In this document: piece after piece, positions 17,608 to 26,201 of the stretch
How the letters are laid out: the number at the start of each line of letters is the position of its first letter
Numbering within the stretch: position 1 is the first letter of the stretch
Assembly: GCA_001931535.1 (NCBI GenBank)
Contig: CP016211.1
Span: 6,679,573-6,743,572, forward strand
DNA from: Minicystis rosea
GTDB taxonomy: Bacteria > Myxococcota_A > Polyangia > Polyangiales > Polyangiaceae
Length of the DNA: 64,000 bases
Direction of reading: 5' to 3'
Notes under the pieces: generated by a model
Seen by the model: only the letters and a program-made list of their open reading frames with translations
Told to the model about the DNA's origin: nothing
Databases searched by the model: none
Made by a program: the position numbers and the translations under genes

Positions 17608-18077
17608 ACGAAGGCCAAGTGGTCTCCGTCGCCGAATGGGCAGCACGGCGCGCAGCCCGAGGAGCGCGGAGCACGCTCCTGCCTTCATCCATCGCTCCGG
17701 CGTCGGACAGGCCGAAGTCGGAGTTTCGGCCAGCCGACGTGCGGGAAGCTGGCTTGAACGTCGTCATTCGATGGCGGGGACAGGGCGAGTGGGGGCCTCC
17801 CCAACCGGAGCAGCGGGCGCGGAATCATCCACATGGGCTCGATGCCGGCCGGAGCGCCCGGAGCCTCGACGACGACGCTCGAGCACATCTGCGCACCGGC
17901 GGCGGCGCTCCAGGGCCTGAGCCGTGACAATGTTGCTCGGCAACCCGGGCCGGCGAGGCTGGGTGTTCACTCGTCGGACGTGCAGCCGACGCCGGCGTGA
18001 TGCGGACGCTCCGTGCCCGCATGGTGCGCTGGTCGATCGCGCTTGGAATCGAGGGGCCTTTGCTTTATGCGCGTAAG
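17608..18077 (+). other. Intergenic stretch without a supported gene
   Basis: About 470 bases between the heptad repeat and the lipoprotein gene. Open frames on both strands overlap each other and show Arg/Pro-rich composition with no family features. The right end should hold the promoter of the FGE-like lipoprotein. Confidence 0.4.
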
Positions 18078-19178
18078 ATGTCTTTGCGCTTCCGTCGCAT
18101 GGCGTGGGCCGCCATGCTGACCACGGTGGCCCTGGTCGGCGCGAGCTGCCTGTTTCCGTCGGTCGACGGGTTCAGCGACTGCATCGACGGGTGCGGCGGG
18201 GGCGGCTCGTCCAGCTCGACCGCGACCGGAAGTCGCGGGACCGGCGGAGAGAACCCGTCGCTCTCGTCGTCGTCCTCGAGCAGCGCGAGCACGAGCGCGT
18301 CGTCCTCGAACAGCACGAGCTCGTCCGTGTCGTCGACCTCCGCTTCCTCATCATCCGGTGGGACGGGCGGTGCCGCGCCCCTGTCCTGCGAGCTGACGGC
18401 CACGATGCACGGGCCCGAGGGCGTGACGATCACGCCGGCGGGCGGCTTCCCGCCGTTCTGCATCGACGCGACCGAGGTCACCGTCGGGCAGTACCGGGCG
18501 TTCTACGAGGGCAACAACTTCCCCGTGGCTGCGCAGTACATCCCGGCGCGGTGTGGGTGGAAGGCAACCAGCAAGTCTGCGTTCAAGCCGAAGGGCCACG
18601 GGTCGGGCGGCACCGTGGTCGACTACATCTGGGCTCACTACGACGGCGGCGGGGAGGATCAGCGGCCCGTGCAGGGCGTGGACTGGTGCGACGCCGCGAT
18701 CTTCTGCGCCTGGTCCGGGAAGCGCTTGTGCGGCTCGGAGAGCCCCGCCAGCCGGCACATCGACACCTCCGACTCCGAGTGGAAGGCGACCGGCGAGTGG
18801 CGCCGCGCCTGCGGCGGGTCGGCCCAGGCGCCCTATGGCTACGGCTCGACCCCGATGGCGGGGCTCTGCAACACCAGCGGCGGGCCCTCGCCGGGGGAGC
18901 CGGCGCCGTTCAACACCACCGACGTGACCGTGCCGGCGACCTGCGTCGCCACCTGGCCGGACGGGCTCGTGCACGGGATGAACGGGAACGTGCAGGAGTA
19001 CGAAGACAACTGCGACGATGGCTCGGGCGCGACGCCCGACAAGGACATCTGTCACCCCCGCGGTGGGACCTATATCCACATGCCGGAGTACACCTCGTGC
19101 GACTACGCGGAGACGGGCACGACCGCATACACACGCGACAGCAAGAGCGAGTACACCGGCTTCCGCTGCTGCTGGTGA
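18078..19178 (+). CDS. Formylglycine-generating-enzyme-like lipoprotein
   Basis: A 366-residue protein starting at MSLRFRRMAWAAMLTT. A lipobox LVGASC places the lipidated Cys at residue 24. Residues ~44-95 are a Ser-rich spacer typical of myxobacterial surface lipoproteins. The rest is an FGE/SUMF1 sulfatase-modifying-factor fold: FCIDATEVTVGQYRAFYEGN, PVQGVDWCDAAIFCAWSGKR, GMNGNVQEYEDN in place of the usual NVWEW, and a closing SEYTGFRCCW. The domain is often used as a binding rather than catalytic module, and the spacing of the Cys residues does not prove enzyme activity. It is followed by a hairpin and the kinase gene in the same direction. Confidence 0.85.
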   Translation: MSLRFRRMAWAAMLTTVALVGASCLFPSVDGFSDCIDGCGGGGSSSSTATGSRGTGGENPSLSSSSSSSASTSASSSNSTSSSVSSTSASSSSGGTGGAAPLSCELTATMHGPEGVTITPAGGFPPFCIDATEVTVGQYRAFYEGNNFPVAAQYIPARCGWKATSKSAFKPKGHGSGGTVVDYIWAHYDGGGEDQRPVQGVDWCDAAIFCAWSGKRLCGSESPASRHIDTSDSEWKATGEWRRACGGSAQAPYGYGSTPMAGLCNTSGGPSPGEPAPFNTTDVTVPATCVATWPDGLVHGMNGNVQEYEDNCDDGSGATPDKDICHPRGGTYIHMPEYTSCDYAETGTTAYTRDSKSEYTGFRCCW

Positions 19179-19199
19179 GCCCTCGAGAGCAAGGGCTCA
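19176..19199 (+). terminator. Hairpin at the stop of the FGE-like gene
   Basis: An 8-bp perfect stem TGAGCCCT / AGGGCTCA with an 8-base loop; the stem begins at the stop codon itself. No T-run follows. It separates the lipoprotein from the kinase gene that starts 26 bases later. Confidence 0.5.
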
Positions 19200-19224
19200 C
19201 GCTTCCAACGACGAGACGTGAAGG

Positions 19225-20922
19225 GTGACAACCTCAGGATCGGAGCGAATTCCTGGTACCGTCGATCCGTTGACCTCGGCTCCTCCCGACGTCCGGCGCG
19301 TCGGCCGCTACATGCTCCACGGCGAGATCGCCGCCGGAGGCATGGCCACCGTCCATGTCGGCCGCCTGCTCGGCCCCGTGGGCTTCACGCGCACGGTGGC
19401 GATCAAGCGGCTCCACGCCCAGTTCGCCAAGGATCCGGAGTTCGTCTCCATGTTCCTCGACGAGGCGCGGCTCGCCGGGCGCATCCAGCACCCCAACGTC
19501 TGCGCGACCCTCGACGTGGTGGCGACCAACGGCGAGCTGTTCCTGGTGATGGAGTACCTCCAGGGCGAGACGCTGTCGCGGCTGATCCGCGCGTCGTACA
19601 TGAAGAAGCAGCACATCCCGCCGGCCATCGTGGTGGCGGTGATCGCCAGCGCGCTGCACGGGCTGCACGCCGCGCACGAGGCGCGCGACGAGCGGGGCGA
19701 GCCGCTCAACATCGTGCACCGCGACATCTCGCCGCAGAACATCCTGATCAACCGCGACGGGGTGCCGAAGATCCTCGACTTCGGCGTGGCCAAGGCGTCG
19801 GGGCGCTTCCACTCGACCCGCGAGGGCAACGTGAAGGGGAAGCTCCCGTACATGTCCCCGGAGCAGCTCCGCGGTCAGCCCATCGATCGGCGCACCGACG
19901 TCTACGCGGCCTTCGTGTGCTGCTGGGAGGCGCTCACCAGCCGCAAGCTCTTCCGCGGCGACAACGAGGGCAGCGTGCTCGTGAGCGTGCTCGAAGGCGC
20001 CATCGACCCGCCGAGCAAGCTGGTCGACACGGTCCCCGCCGCGCTCGATGCGGTGGTGATGGCGGGGATCTCGCGCAATCCCGCCGCGCGCTTCGCGACC
20101 GCGAAGGAGGGCGCGACGGCGCTGGAGCGCGCGCTCCGGCCCGCCCTCATGACCGAGGTGGCCGAGTGGGTCGAGCAGATCGCGGGCGAGGCGCTGAACC
20201 GGCAGGCGGTGCGCGTCGCCGAGATCGAGAGCCGCACCGGCGAGCTGCCCGAGCTCGCGGACATCCTGTCCGGCCTCTCCGACGCGGTGACCCGCGTGGC
20301 CAACGTCGCGGTGCCGCCGGAGGCCGTCCCGTCGAGCACCGGGGTGCAGGCGCCGGAGGCGAAGGCGCCGCCGGAGGTCGAGCCGAGCGACGCGGCGAGC
20401 ACGCCTGACGCGAGCGCGAAGGACGCGCGCGAAGCGCCTGCTCCCGAAGCGGCGAGCGCGCCGACGCCGGCGTCGACGGCGGCCCCCGCACAGCCCGACG
20501 CTGCGCCCCGCAGCGGGACGTCGGGGCGACTGCTCGTGGCGGCGGCGGCGATCGCCGTGCTCGGGGGTGGGGTCCTCGTGGCGAGCCGCGGGAGCAGCCC
20601 GGCGGCGAGCCCGGCGCCGGGGGCCGGCAGCGTGGTCACGGCGGCGCCCAGCGCGACCGTCACGGCGGCGCCCAGCGCGAGCGCCACCGTCACGGCAGAG
20701 CCCAGCGCGAGCGCGACCGTCACGGCAGCGCTCAGCGCGAGCGCGGCGCCCAGCGTCGCTCCCTCCGCGAGCGCTGCGGGCACGCCGCCCGCCGGGCGTG
20801 GGACGTGGAAGCCTCCGGCGGGTGGAGTGCCCCCGACCGTGAAGCCGGCGAAGCCCGACTGCAGCACGCCTTATCGGATCGGACCGAACGGGGAGAAGAT
20901 CTACAAGCGCGAGTGCATGTGA
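19225..20922 (+). CDS. Transmembrane Ser/Thr protein kinase (bacterial Hanks type)
   Basis: A 565-residue protein with a GTG start. The kinase domain (~28-290) has the Gly-rich loop GEIAAGGMATVHVGR, the ATP Lys in TVAIKRLHAQF, the catalytic loop IVHRDISPQNILI, DFGVAKA and the MSPEQLRG segment. A Pro/Glu/Ala juxtamembrane region leads to one membrane helix (LLVAAAAIAVLGGGVLVAS, ~434-452). The outer tail holds 10-residue repeats (VTAAPSASAT type) and ends GEKIYKRECM. This layout is typical of myxobacterial PknB-like kinases. Its GTG-overlapping downstream neighbour suggests translational coupling. The stimulus is unknown. Confidence 0.93.
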   Translation: MTTSGSERIPGTVDPLTSAPPDVRRVGRYMLHGEIAAGGMATVHVGRLLGPVGFTRTVAIKRLHAQFAKDPEFVSMFLDEARLAGRIQHPNVCATLDVVATNGELFLVMEYLQGETLSRLIRASYMKKQHIPPAIVVAVIASALHGLHAAHEARDERGEPLNIVHRDISPQNILINRDGVPKILDFGVAKASGRFHSTREGNVKGKLPYMSPEQLRGQPIDRRTDVYAAFVCCWEALTSRKLFRGDNEGSVLVSVLEGAIDPPSKLVDTVPAALDAVVMAGISRNPAARFATAKEGATALERALRPALMTEVAEWVEQIAGEALNRQAVRVAEIESRTGELPELADILSGLSDAVTRVANVAVPPEAVPSSTGVQAPEAKAPPEVEPSDAASTPDASAKDAREAPAPEAASAPTPASTAAPAQPDAAPRSGTSGRLLVAAAAIAVLGGGVLVASRGSSPAASPAPGAGSVVTAAPSATVTAAPSASATVTAEPSASATVTAALSASAAPSVAPSASAAGTPPAGRGTWKPPAGGVPPTVKPAKPDCSTPYRIGPNGEKIYKRECM

Positions 20923-21848
20923 CCCCGACCGAGGCGCCCTTTACACCGCGCGCACCGTTTGGTTTGCTGCACGGCGTGCTGCGCGCTCTCGCCCGTGTCG
21001 CCCTGCTCGCCCCTCTGAGCGCCGCCGTCCTCGTCCCCGCGACCGCTCGCGCCGACGAGAAGGCGGCGTGCTTCGACGCCGCCGAGAACGCCCAGCGCCT
21101 GCGGCGGGAGAGCAAGCTCCAGCAGGCGCGGGCCGAGCTCCTCACGTGCTCGCGCGACGTGTGCCCCCAGATCGTGCGGCGCGACTGCGCCGGCTGGCTC
21201 ACCGAGGTCACCGCCAGCCAGCCGACGGTCGTCGTCGCCGCCCGCGACGCGAACGGCCGCGACTTCACCGACGTCAAGGTGACCGTCGATGGGAAGCCGT
21301 TCCTGCAGCACCTGCAGGGGGCGGCCGTGCCGATCGATCCGGGCGACCACGTGTTCCGCTACGAGTTCGCCGACGGGAGGAGCACGACGGAGAAGATCCT
21401 CATCGTCTCCGGCGAGAAGGATCGCGTGATCCACGTCGAGATCAACAAGCCGCCCGCGAAGGCTGCGGGCGCCGCGGCACCCAGCCGTCCGACCGAGGCT
21501 CCGGCGACGCCCGCGGGCCCGGGGCCTGGGCCGTGGGTGATCGGCGGCGTCGGCGTCGCCGGTCTGGTGGTGTTCGGCGTGCTGCAGGGCGTGGCGCAGA
21601 GCAAGTACGCGAAGCTCGAGGACGGCTGCGCCAAGACCAAAACGTGCGATCCCGGCGAGGTGAGCGCGGTGCGCACGCAGCTCATCGCGAGCGGCGTCAG
21701 CCTCGGCGTCGGCGCCGCCGCCCTCGTCACGGGCGTGACGTGGCTCCTGGTCTCGTCGCGCAAGCGCACGGAGGCCGCGCCGAAGGTCGCGCTCGACCTG
21801 ACGCCCCAGCCCGGCGGCGCGGTGCTCACGTTCGGCGGGCGCTTCTAA
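20919..21848 (+). CDS. Secreted/membrane protein of the myxobacterial kinase-associated type
   Basis: About 309 residues if started at the GTG at 20919, which overlaps the kinase stop; a GTG at 20976 just before the signal peptide is an equally good start. LARVALLAPLSAAVLVPATA is a signal peptide. After it, CFDAAENAQRLRRESKLQQA and RAELLTCSRDVCPQIVRRDC form a short Cys-containing helical repeat, and ~100-190 is a PEGA-like beta domain (DVKVTVDGKPFLQHLQGAAV). Two membrane helices (WVIGGVGVAGLVVFGVLQGV, then LGVGAAALVTGVTWLLVSS) end the protein. Such genes commonly follow kinases in these genomes; function unknown. Confidence 0.8.
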   Translation: MTPTEAPFTPRAPFGLLHGVLRALARVALLAPLSAAVLVPATARADEKAACFDAAENAQRLRRESKLQQARAELLTCSRDVCPQIVRRDCAGWLTEVTASQPTVVVAARDANGRDFTDVKVTVDGKPFLQHLQGAAVPIDPGDHVFRYEFADGRSTTEKILIVSGEKDRVIHVEINKPPAKAAGAAAPSRPTEAPATPAGPGPGPWVIGGVGVAGLVVFGVLQGVAQSKYAKLEDGCAKTKTCDPGEVSAVRTQLIASGVSLGVGAAALVTGVTWLLVSSRKRTEAAPKVALDLTPQPGGAVLTFGGRF

Positions 21849-21867
21849 TCGGCTCCGCATCCTGACC

Positions 21868-21887
21868 GCGGCGTCGTGGGACGCCGC
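21868..21887 (+). terminator. Hairpin after the kinase operon
   Basis: Perfect 8-bp stem GCGGCGTC / GACGCCGC with a GTGG loop, 19 bases after the stop codon. No T-run; a stabilising or terminator-like structure. Confidence 0.5.
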
Positions 21888-22004
21888 TCGACGTTGCGCG
21901 CGCACCGACGTGCTCGCGGGCCCGCTCTCGATGTCAGGGAGCTCGTGCCGCCGCGCTTCCAATCGGCGCGCGCCGGCGTGAAGACGAGCTTGCCCAGCGC
22001 GCTC

Positions 22005-22157
22005 ATTCACGCGGCCGAGGACTTTGTCCGCATTCCCATGCGACGCACGTGAGGTGGTGGGCCCATGAGCTTGCCGGGGCGTGGGCGTAGGCGAAGCCGA
22101 CCCGAAGCCCCACATGAAGACTGGCGCGGCGCGGACGCGAGTCCCCGCCGTGTGAAT
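22005..22157. mobile_element. MITE-like element, copy A
   Basis: A 153-base non-coding element with inverted ends ATTCACGCGGC (22005-22015) and GCCGTGTGAAT (22147-22157), one mismatch. A second copy lies at about 32123-32288: the first 25 bases agree at 21 positions (both contain GACTTTGTCCG) and the right ends share GACGCG, GTCCCCGCCG and GTGAATCAG. The right end overlaps the stop codon of the MuiA-like gene. No transposase is linked. Confidence 0.6.
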
Positions 22158-24085
22158 CAGAACGACTGTTCGAGCTTCTGGATGTCCTTCTTCACGTCGT
22201 GCTCGAAGCCGCGAGGTGAGGGGCTGGCGTGGCCCGCGGGGCTCGGGTGAGGCGGATGGCTTGCCTCGGCGGCCTGTTGGCGCTTCATCTCCAGGACCAA
22301 GCTCGGCGGGTATTCGATCTGGTAGCGGATGTCGATCTGCCGCTTCTCCTTGGGCTGGAGCGTGAGCTGCCACTTGAGGATGCCCTTGGAGTCGGGCTTG
22401 GCGTCGGGGCTGATCTTCACGTTGCTGATGACGATCTCCCGCTCCTCGGAGACGGGCACGCGATCGGCCAGCGTCAGCGTGACCGGCTTGCCGGACAGGT
22501 TCTCCACGGTGACCACGAAGGCGAGCTGCATCTGGGTGTGCTGCTTGCGCACCAGAGCGCTGTGCTTGCGGTCGAGGGCCCGGGACATCTTGAGCTGATC
22601 GGCGACGCCCAGGAACATCGAGAACGACTCACCGTCGGCCACGAAATCGAGGTTGGTCATGCCCAGGAAAGAGCTGCCTTGGTAGAGCCCCACCGCCCCC
22701 GGGAGGAGCGCCTGCCCGGTCTCGTTGCGCATGTCGAGCGTGATCGCGGCGTTCAGGGATTGCTCGGGCGCGGCCACGATGGCCTGCTTGGCCTGGAGGT
22801 GCGCGCGGCCGATGGGGACGCGCACCGAGCGGCCGTCGGCGCGCACCTTGGTGGCGCCGAGGGCTTTGAACTGCGCCGTCGTCCCCCGCTGCTGCAGGCT
22901 CTGGAAGATCTGCACCGTCTTGCTCTGCACCACCTGCAAAGCTTCGAAGTTGGTCTTGTAGATCTCCTCCACTGCTTGGCTCTGCTCGGAGCCCTGCAAG
23001 CGCAGGTTCCACAGGCGGTTCTGGACCCGGAAGGCGGTCTCGGCGCGGCTGAACGACGCCTCTTTTCGCTCCATGGTCTGGGTGGCTGCGCGGGTGTCGC
23101 CGAGGGTCAGCGCCCCGAGCTGGGGGATGCTCACGGCGGCGGTGGAGGACTGCGTCGAGAACGCCAGCTCGGCATTGCTCCAGTCCTCGCCGCTGGCCTG
23201 GGTGACCACCGCGAACGAGCTCACCTCGACCGAGGACGCCCCCGCGCCGTCGGTGCGCAGCTCATGCACCGGCTCCCACGTCGCGCCGGGGAGCATGTAC
23301 GTGAGCGTGACGGCGGCGTCCGCGGAGGCCGTGCCTTGGAGGGTGACGTAGACCGTCGTCTCCTCGATCTGGGTCATGCCCTTGAGCTCCTCCAAGCGGC
23401 GCTTCTTGGTCTCGACGGCGGGGGTCAGGTCCACCCGCTCGGCCTCCACCTCGCGCCGCGCCTTGGCCGTCTCGCGCAGGGTGCTCGTGACGTAGTCGAC
23501 GACGCTGGCGTAGTTCTGCACGCCGAGCTTGTCGACGAGCACGTCCTTGGGGAGCTTCTCCATGGAGAAGGCGCGGACCTCCGCGATCTGCTTGGCCTGC
23601 GCGTCCAACACCTTGAGCTCGTCGTCGAGCGCGCCCATGCGCGCCGTGAGCGCGCGGACCTCTGCCTCCGCCTTGCGGAAGGTCGGGTCGGTGTCGCGGG
23701 CCAAATAGGTGCGGCCCACGCGCACCTCCACGATGCGACCAGCGCTCGAGGCAGCGCGCACCGAGCCGTCATCGACCCAGCCGGGGAGGTGCTTGAACGC
23801 GTACACCGTGGCCTCGGAGGTAACCTTGGCGCGCGCCTCACGCGTCACCAGCGCGCGATCCGAGAAGACCGTCACCTTCTTGATCTCGGAGGACAGCCCC
23901 ACCGTCCCCGGATCCTCCGGCTCCGGCGTCACCAGGCTGGCCTGCGGCAGTGGTTCGCCGAGCCGGGCATCGCGGGCATCCTGGGCGGGCTTGCTCGGCT
24001 CGCAGCCCATCACGAGCCCCGCGAGCAGCGCCGTCAGGGTGAAAAACGCCGCCCGCTCCTTCATTCGCTTGGTCTGCATCATCAT
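22157..24085 (-). CDS. MuiA-like DUF4139 lipoprotein
   Basis: About 643 residues from one of three consecutive ATGs (24085, 24082 or 24079) behind AGAGG. An in-frame extension to 24361 is a repeat remnant and is not used. The lipobox LTALLAGLVMGC makes it a lipoprotein. Residues ~45-150 form the DUF4140 N-terminal domain (VTVFSDRALVTREARAKVTS), then a coiled coil (AEVRALTARMGALDDELKVL), then the DUF4139 beta region with VTLTYMLPGATWEPVHELRT and ITLDMRNETGQALLPGAVGL. Members are called mucoidy inhibitor A family; a role in the envelope is assumed, not shown. The stop codon lies inside the MITE-like element. Confidence 0.85.
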   Translation of the reverse strand: MMMQTKRMKERAAFFTLTALLAGLVMGCEPSKPAQDARDARLGEPLPQASLVTPEPEDPGTVGLSSEIKKVTVFSDRALVTREARAKVTSEATVYAFKHLPGWVDDGSVRAASSAGRIVEVRVGRTYLARDTDPTFRKAEAEVRALTARMGALDDELKVLDAQAKQIAEVRAFSMEKLPKDVLVDKLGVQNYASVVDYVTSTLRETAKARREVEAERVDLTPAVETKKRRLEELKGMTQIEETTVYVTLQGTASADAAVTLTYMLPGATWEPVHELRTDGAGASSVEVSSFAVVTQASGEDWSNAELAFSTQSSTAAVSIPQLGALTLGDTRAATQTMERKEASFSRAETAFRVQNRLWNLRLQGSEQSQAVEEIYKTNFEALQVVQSKTVQIFQSLQQRGTTAQFKALGATKVRADGRSVRVPIGRAHLQAKQAIVAAPEQSLNAAITLDMRNETGQALLPGAVGLYQGSSFLGMTNLDFVADGESFSMFLGVADQLKMSRALDRKHSALVRKQHTQMQLAFVVTVENLSGKPVTLTLADRVPVSEEREIVISNVKISPDAKPDSKGILKWQLTLQPKEKRQIDIRYQIEYPPSLVLEMKRQQAAEASHPPHPSPAGHASPSPRGFEHDVKKDIQKLEQSF

Positions 24086-24724
24086 CCTCTGGATTGGGCC
24101 GCGGTCGTGCGCCCTCTGGGCTCGATCGGGTCGGGTTCTCCCCCCACGAGCGTACGTCGCTCCTGTGACGCGCGAGCGCGCCGAACGATCCATCGAAGCA
24201 ACCAGCAAGCTCCTTGGCGCCCCCACGCCTTCTCGCCGCCGCTGCTCGACGAGCTCGAGCTCCGCTTGTCGCGTGGCCTCCGAACGAGGTCGGCCCAATC
24301 CAATGTTGCTCCGAACCAACGCAGCCCGAAGCTCCTCAACCATCTTCGCCTTCTTGTTCACTCACGCGCACGCGCGAGGAGATGGGCAATCGAGGGCTGC
24401 GTCACGACGGGGTATTACCAAGGACCTCCCCGGTTGCATGGCGCATACGCAGCCACTCGTGCGCTCGATTCGAACGTCGCACGGTCTCGTGTGCCTCGAA
24501 GGAGCGATGGAGTGGACGTAGGGTGGTTGTGACTTCATGCGGTGAGCACGTCCGCTCCGGCTCGCCGAGGAGAGATCGCTGCGCTTGACTTCCCGCACGT
24601 GTCGCGGCCCATTGGCCGCGGTGCAGGTGGAGCTCGCGACCTCTTCTTCGTCCCCCGAAGCAGCGGAGATGCTGCGCGAAGGCGGGCAGGCGCGCGCCGC
24701 GCACGAAAGGGCCCCGGCGGAGAG
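24086..24724. other. Gene-poor stretch with a repeat remnant
   Basis: About 640 bases between the MuiA-like gene and the second DUF2169 gene. It contains the dispersed repeat at 24309-24412 and its downstream open frame on the minus strand, which fuses without a stop to the MuiA frame. No other gene is supported. Confidence 0.5.
24309..24412 (-). repeat. Dispersed ~100-bp repeat, copy 1
   Basis: Closely similar to 30705-30803. On the minus strand both encode a short start-like segment (MNKKAKMVEELRAALVRS here, MTTKAVEEIRVALVRS there) and share ~45 bases upstream of the ATG. The two-codon length difference keeps frame, so the repeat looks like the 5' end of a gene family. Here the frame continues as PRSEATRQAELELVEQRRRE before running into the lipoprotein gene. 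Confidence 0.7.
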
Positions 24725-25840
24725 ATGAGCAGGCTCCCCGTCCCGAAGATCCCCGCGCCGCGACTCCAGCTCGTGCGCAACCTGACGCCGTTCGCGCTGT
24801 TCCAGTGCGACAAGATGGGCGTCGGCCGGCGCTTCCACGACACCGTGGTGCTCAAGGGCTCATTCGCGTTGGCCCAGGGCGTGCTGAAGATCGCAAGCGA
24901 CCAGGCGCCCATCGAGCTCGCCGACGACTACTGGGATCTCGCCGCGCCCGAGCGATCGAGCGTGAAGCGCGCCGGCGACGTGGTGCTGACCAAGCCGGGC
25001 ACCGATGTGATCATCACCGGCAGCGTGCGCGCGCGGCGGCCGCTCCGCGCCTGGGACGTGGCCGTGCGGGTCGAGGGCCGCGCAGGTGTCGTGATCGACT
25101 ACGGCGCGCGCGTCACCGGTCCGCGGGAGTGGCGCTACAGCAGTGTGCGAGGCTGGGTGATCTCCGATCCCGAGCCCACCGCCGAGGTGCCCATTCGCTA
25201 CGAGCTGGCCTACGGCGGCGCCTACCTCGATCGAAACCACGCGGCGCAGGGGGGCGCCGCGCCGCGATGGATCGTCCACGCGCCCAACCCGAGCGGCACC
25301 GGCTTCTTCGACGTGCGCGCGCTGAACACCGGCGCCACCTACCGCGCGCCCCAGTGGGAGCCGATCGGGAGGCCGGTGACCACCATCAACGAAGAAGTGC
25401 CGCTCACCGGCTTCGGCCCGATCTCCCGGCCGTGGAGCGCGCGCGTCCGCCACGTCGGCACCTACGACGCCGCGTGGGAGCAGGCGATGCGCGCCGACGC
25501 CGCGCGCGGGTTGCCGATGGACTACGCGGCCGACTTCGATGCGCGCTTCTTCCAGTGCGCGCACCCCTCGCTCGTCACGCGCGAGCACCTCCGCGGCGAC
25601 GAGACCGTGGCGCTCGCCGGCATGATTTCCGAGCCGGATCCGATCGTCCTCCAGCTCCCGGGCCTCGCGCCGCACGCCTCTCTCGTGGACGGCCGGAATG
25701 GCGTGGCGGAGGAGCGCCTGCCGCTCGACACGGTCCACGTCGATCTCGACGCCGGCGCGGTCCACCTGTGTTGGCGGCTCACGCTGGACCAGGCCAGGGA
25801 CATCCGGAGCGCCGTCCTTTTCACGCAGGAGGGAGCATGA
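24725..25840 (+). CDS. DUF2169 type VI secretion-associated protein
   Basis: A 371-residue protein from the ATG at 24725 (MSRLPVPKIPAPRLQLV); the longer frame upstream is rejected as Arg/Gly-rich. The whole protein is the DUF2169 domain: MGVGRRFHDTVVLKGSFAL, PIRYELAYGGAYLD, PLTGFGPISRPWSARVRHVG, ADFDARFFQCAHP and LPLDTVHVDLDAGAVHLCW. These proteins act as adaptors for PAAR-tipped effectors. It overlaps the next gene by four bases (ATGA), so the DUF2169, PAAR-like, effector and immunity genes form an operon. Confidence 0.93.
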   Translation: MSRLPVPKIPAPRLQLVRNLTPFALFQCDKMGVGRRFHDTVVLKGSFALAQGVLKIASDQAPIELADDYWDLAAPERSSVKRAGDVVLTKPGTDVIITGSVRARRPLRAWDVAVRVEGRAGVVIDYGARVTGPREWRYSSVRGWVISDPEPTAEVPIRYELAYGGAYLDRNHAAQGGAAPRWIVHAPNPSGTGFFDVRALNTGATYRAPQWEPIGRPVTTINEEVPLTGFGPISRPWSARVRHVGTYDAAWEQAMRADAARGLPMDYAADFDARFFQCAHPSLVTREHLRGDETVALAGMISEPDPIVLQLPGLAPHASLVDGRNGVAEERLPLDTVHVDLDAGAVHLCWRLTLDQARDIRSAVLFTQEGA

Positions 25841-26184
25841 GCGCACGTCACATCGCCGACGGAGAGGTGGCCTTCCGGGTGGTCAACGTCACGCCCGACT
25901 TCTGCCGGGTCAAGGGCCAGGTCGTGGCCTTCGAGATCTCCCGGGATCTCACACCCGAGCGGGTCAACTACGCCAAGAAGGTGAGGGCGAGGGGCTACCC
26001 CGTGCTGACCACGGACAGCGTCATCGCCGGGGTGGTGGGGAACATGGGGAGCGGCGTGCTCTCGACGGTCTCGCAGGGCGCGGGCGACGTGGTGCTGGTG
26101 GAGGGCGTGCCCAACGTCCGCGCCGAGGGGCACCCAGTCTGCCGGCACGGGGACCTGTGCCTGATGAACACGAAGAGCGGCTGA
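25837..26184 (+). CDS. PAAR-like (DUF4150) spike-tip protein
   Basis: A 115-residue protein with GDVVLVEGVPNVRAEGHPV and CRHGDLCLMNTKSG, the signature of PAAR-like DUF4150 proteins that cap VgrG. The start ATG overlaps the stop of the DUF2169 gene and is preceded by AGGAGGGAG. It has no effector extension, so the following gene probably supplies the toxin. Its length suits a stand-alone tip. Confidence 0.88.
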   Translation: MSARHIADGEVAFRVVNVTPDFCRVKGQVVAFEISRDLTPERVNYAKKVRARGYPVLTTDSVIAGVVGNMGSGVLSTVSQGAGDVVLVEGVPNVRAEGHPVCRHGDLCLMNTKSG

Positions 26185-26201
26185 CGCACCCTGGTGAGCC
26201 C

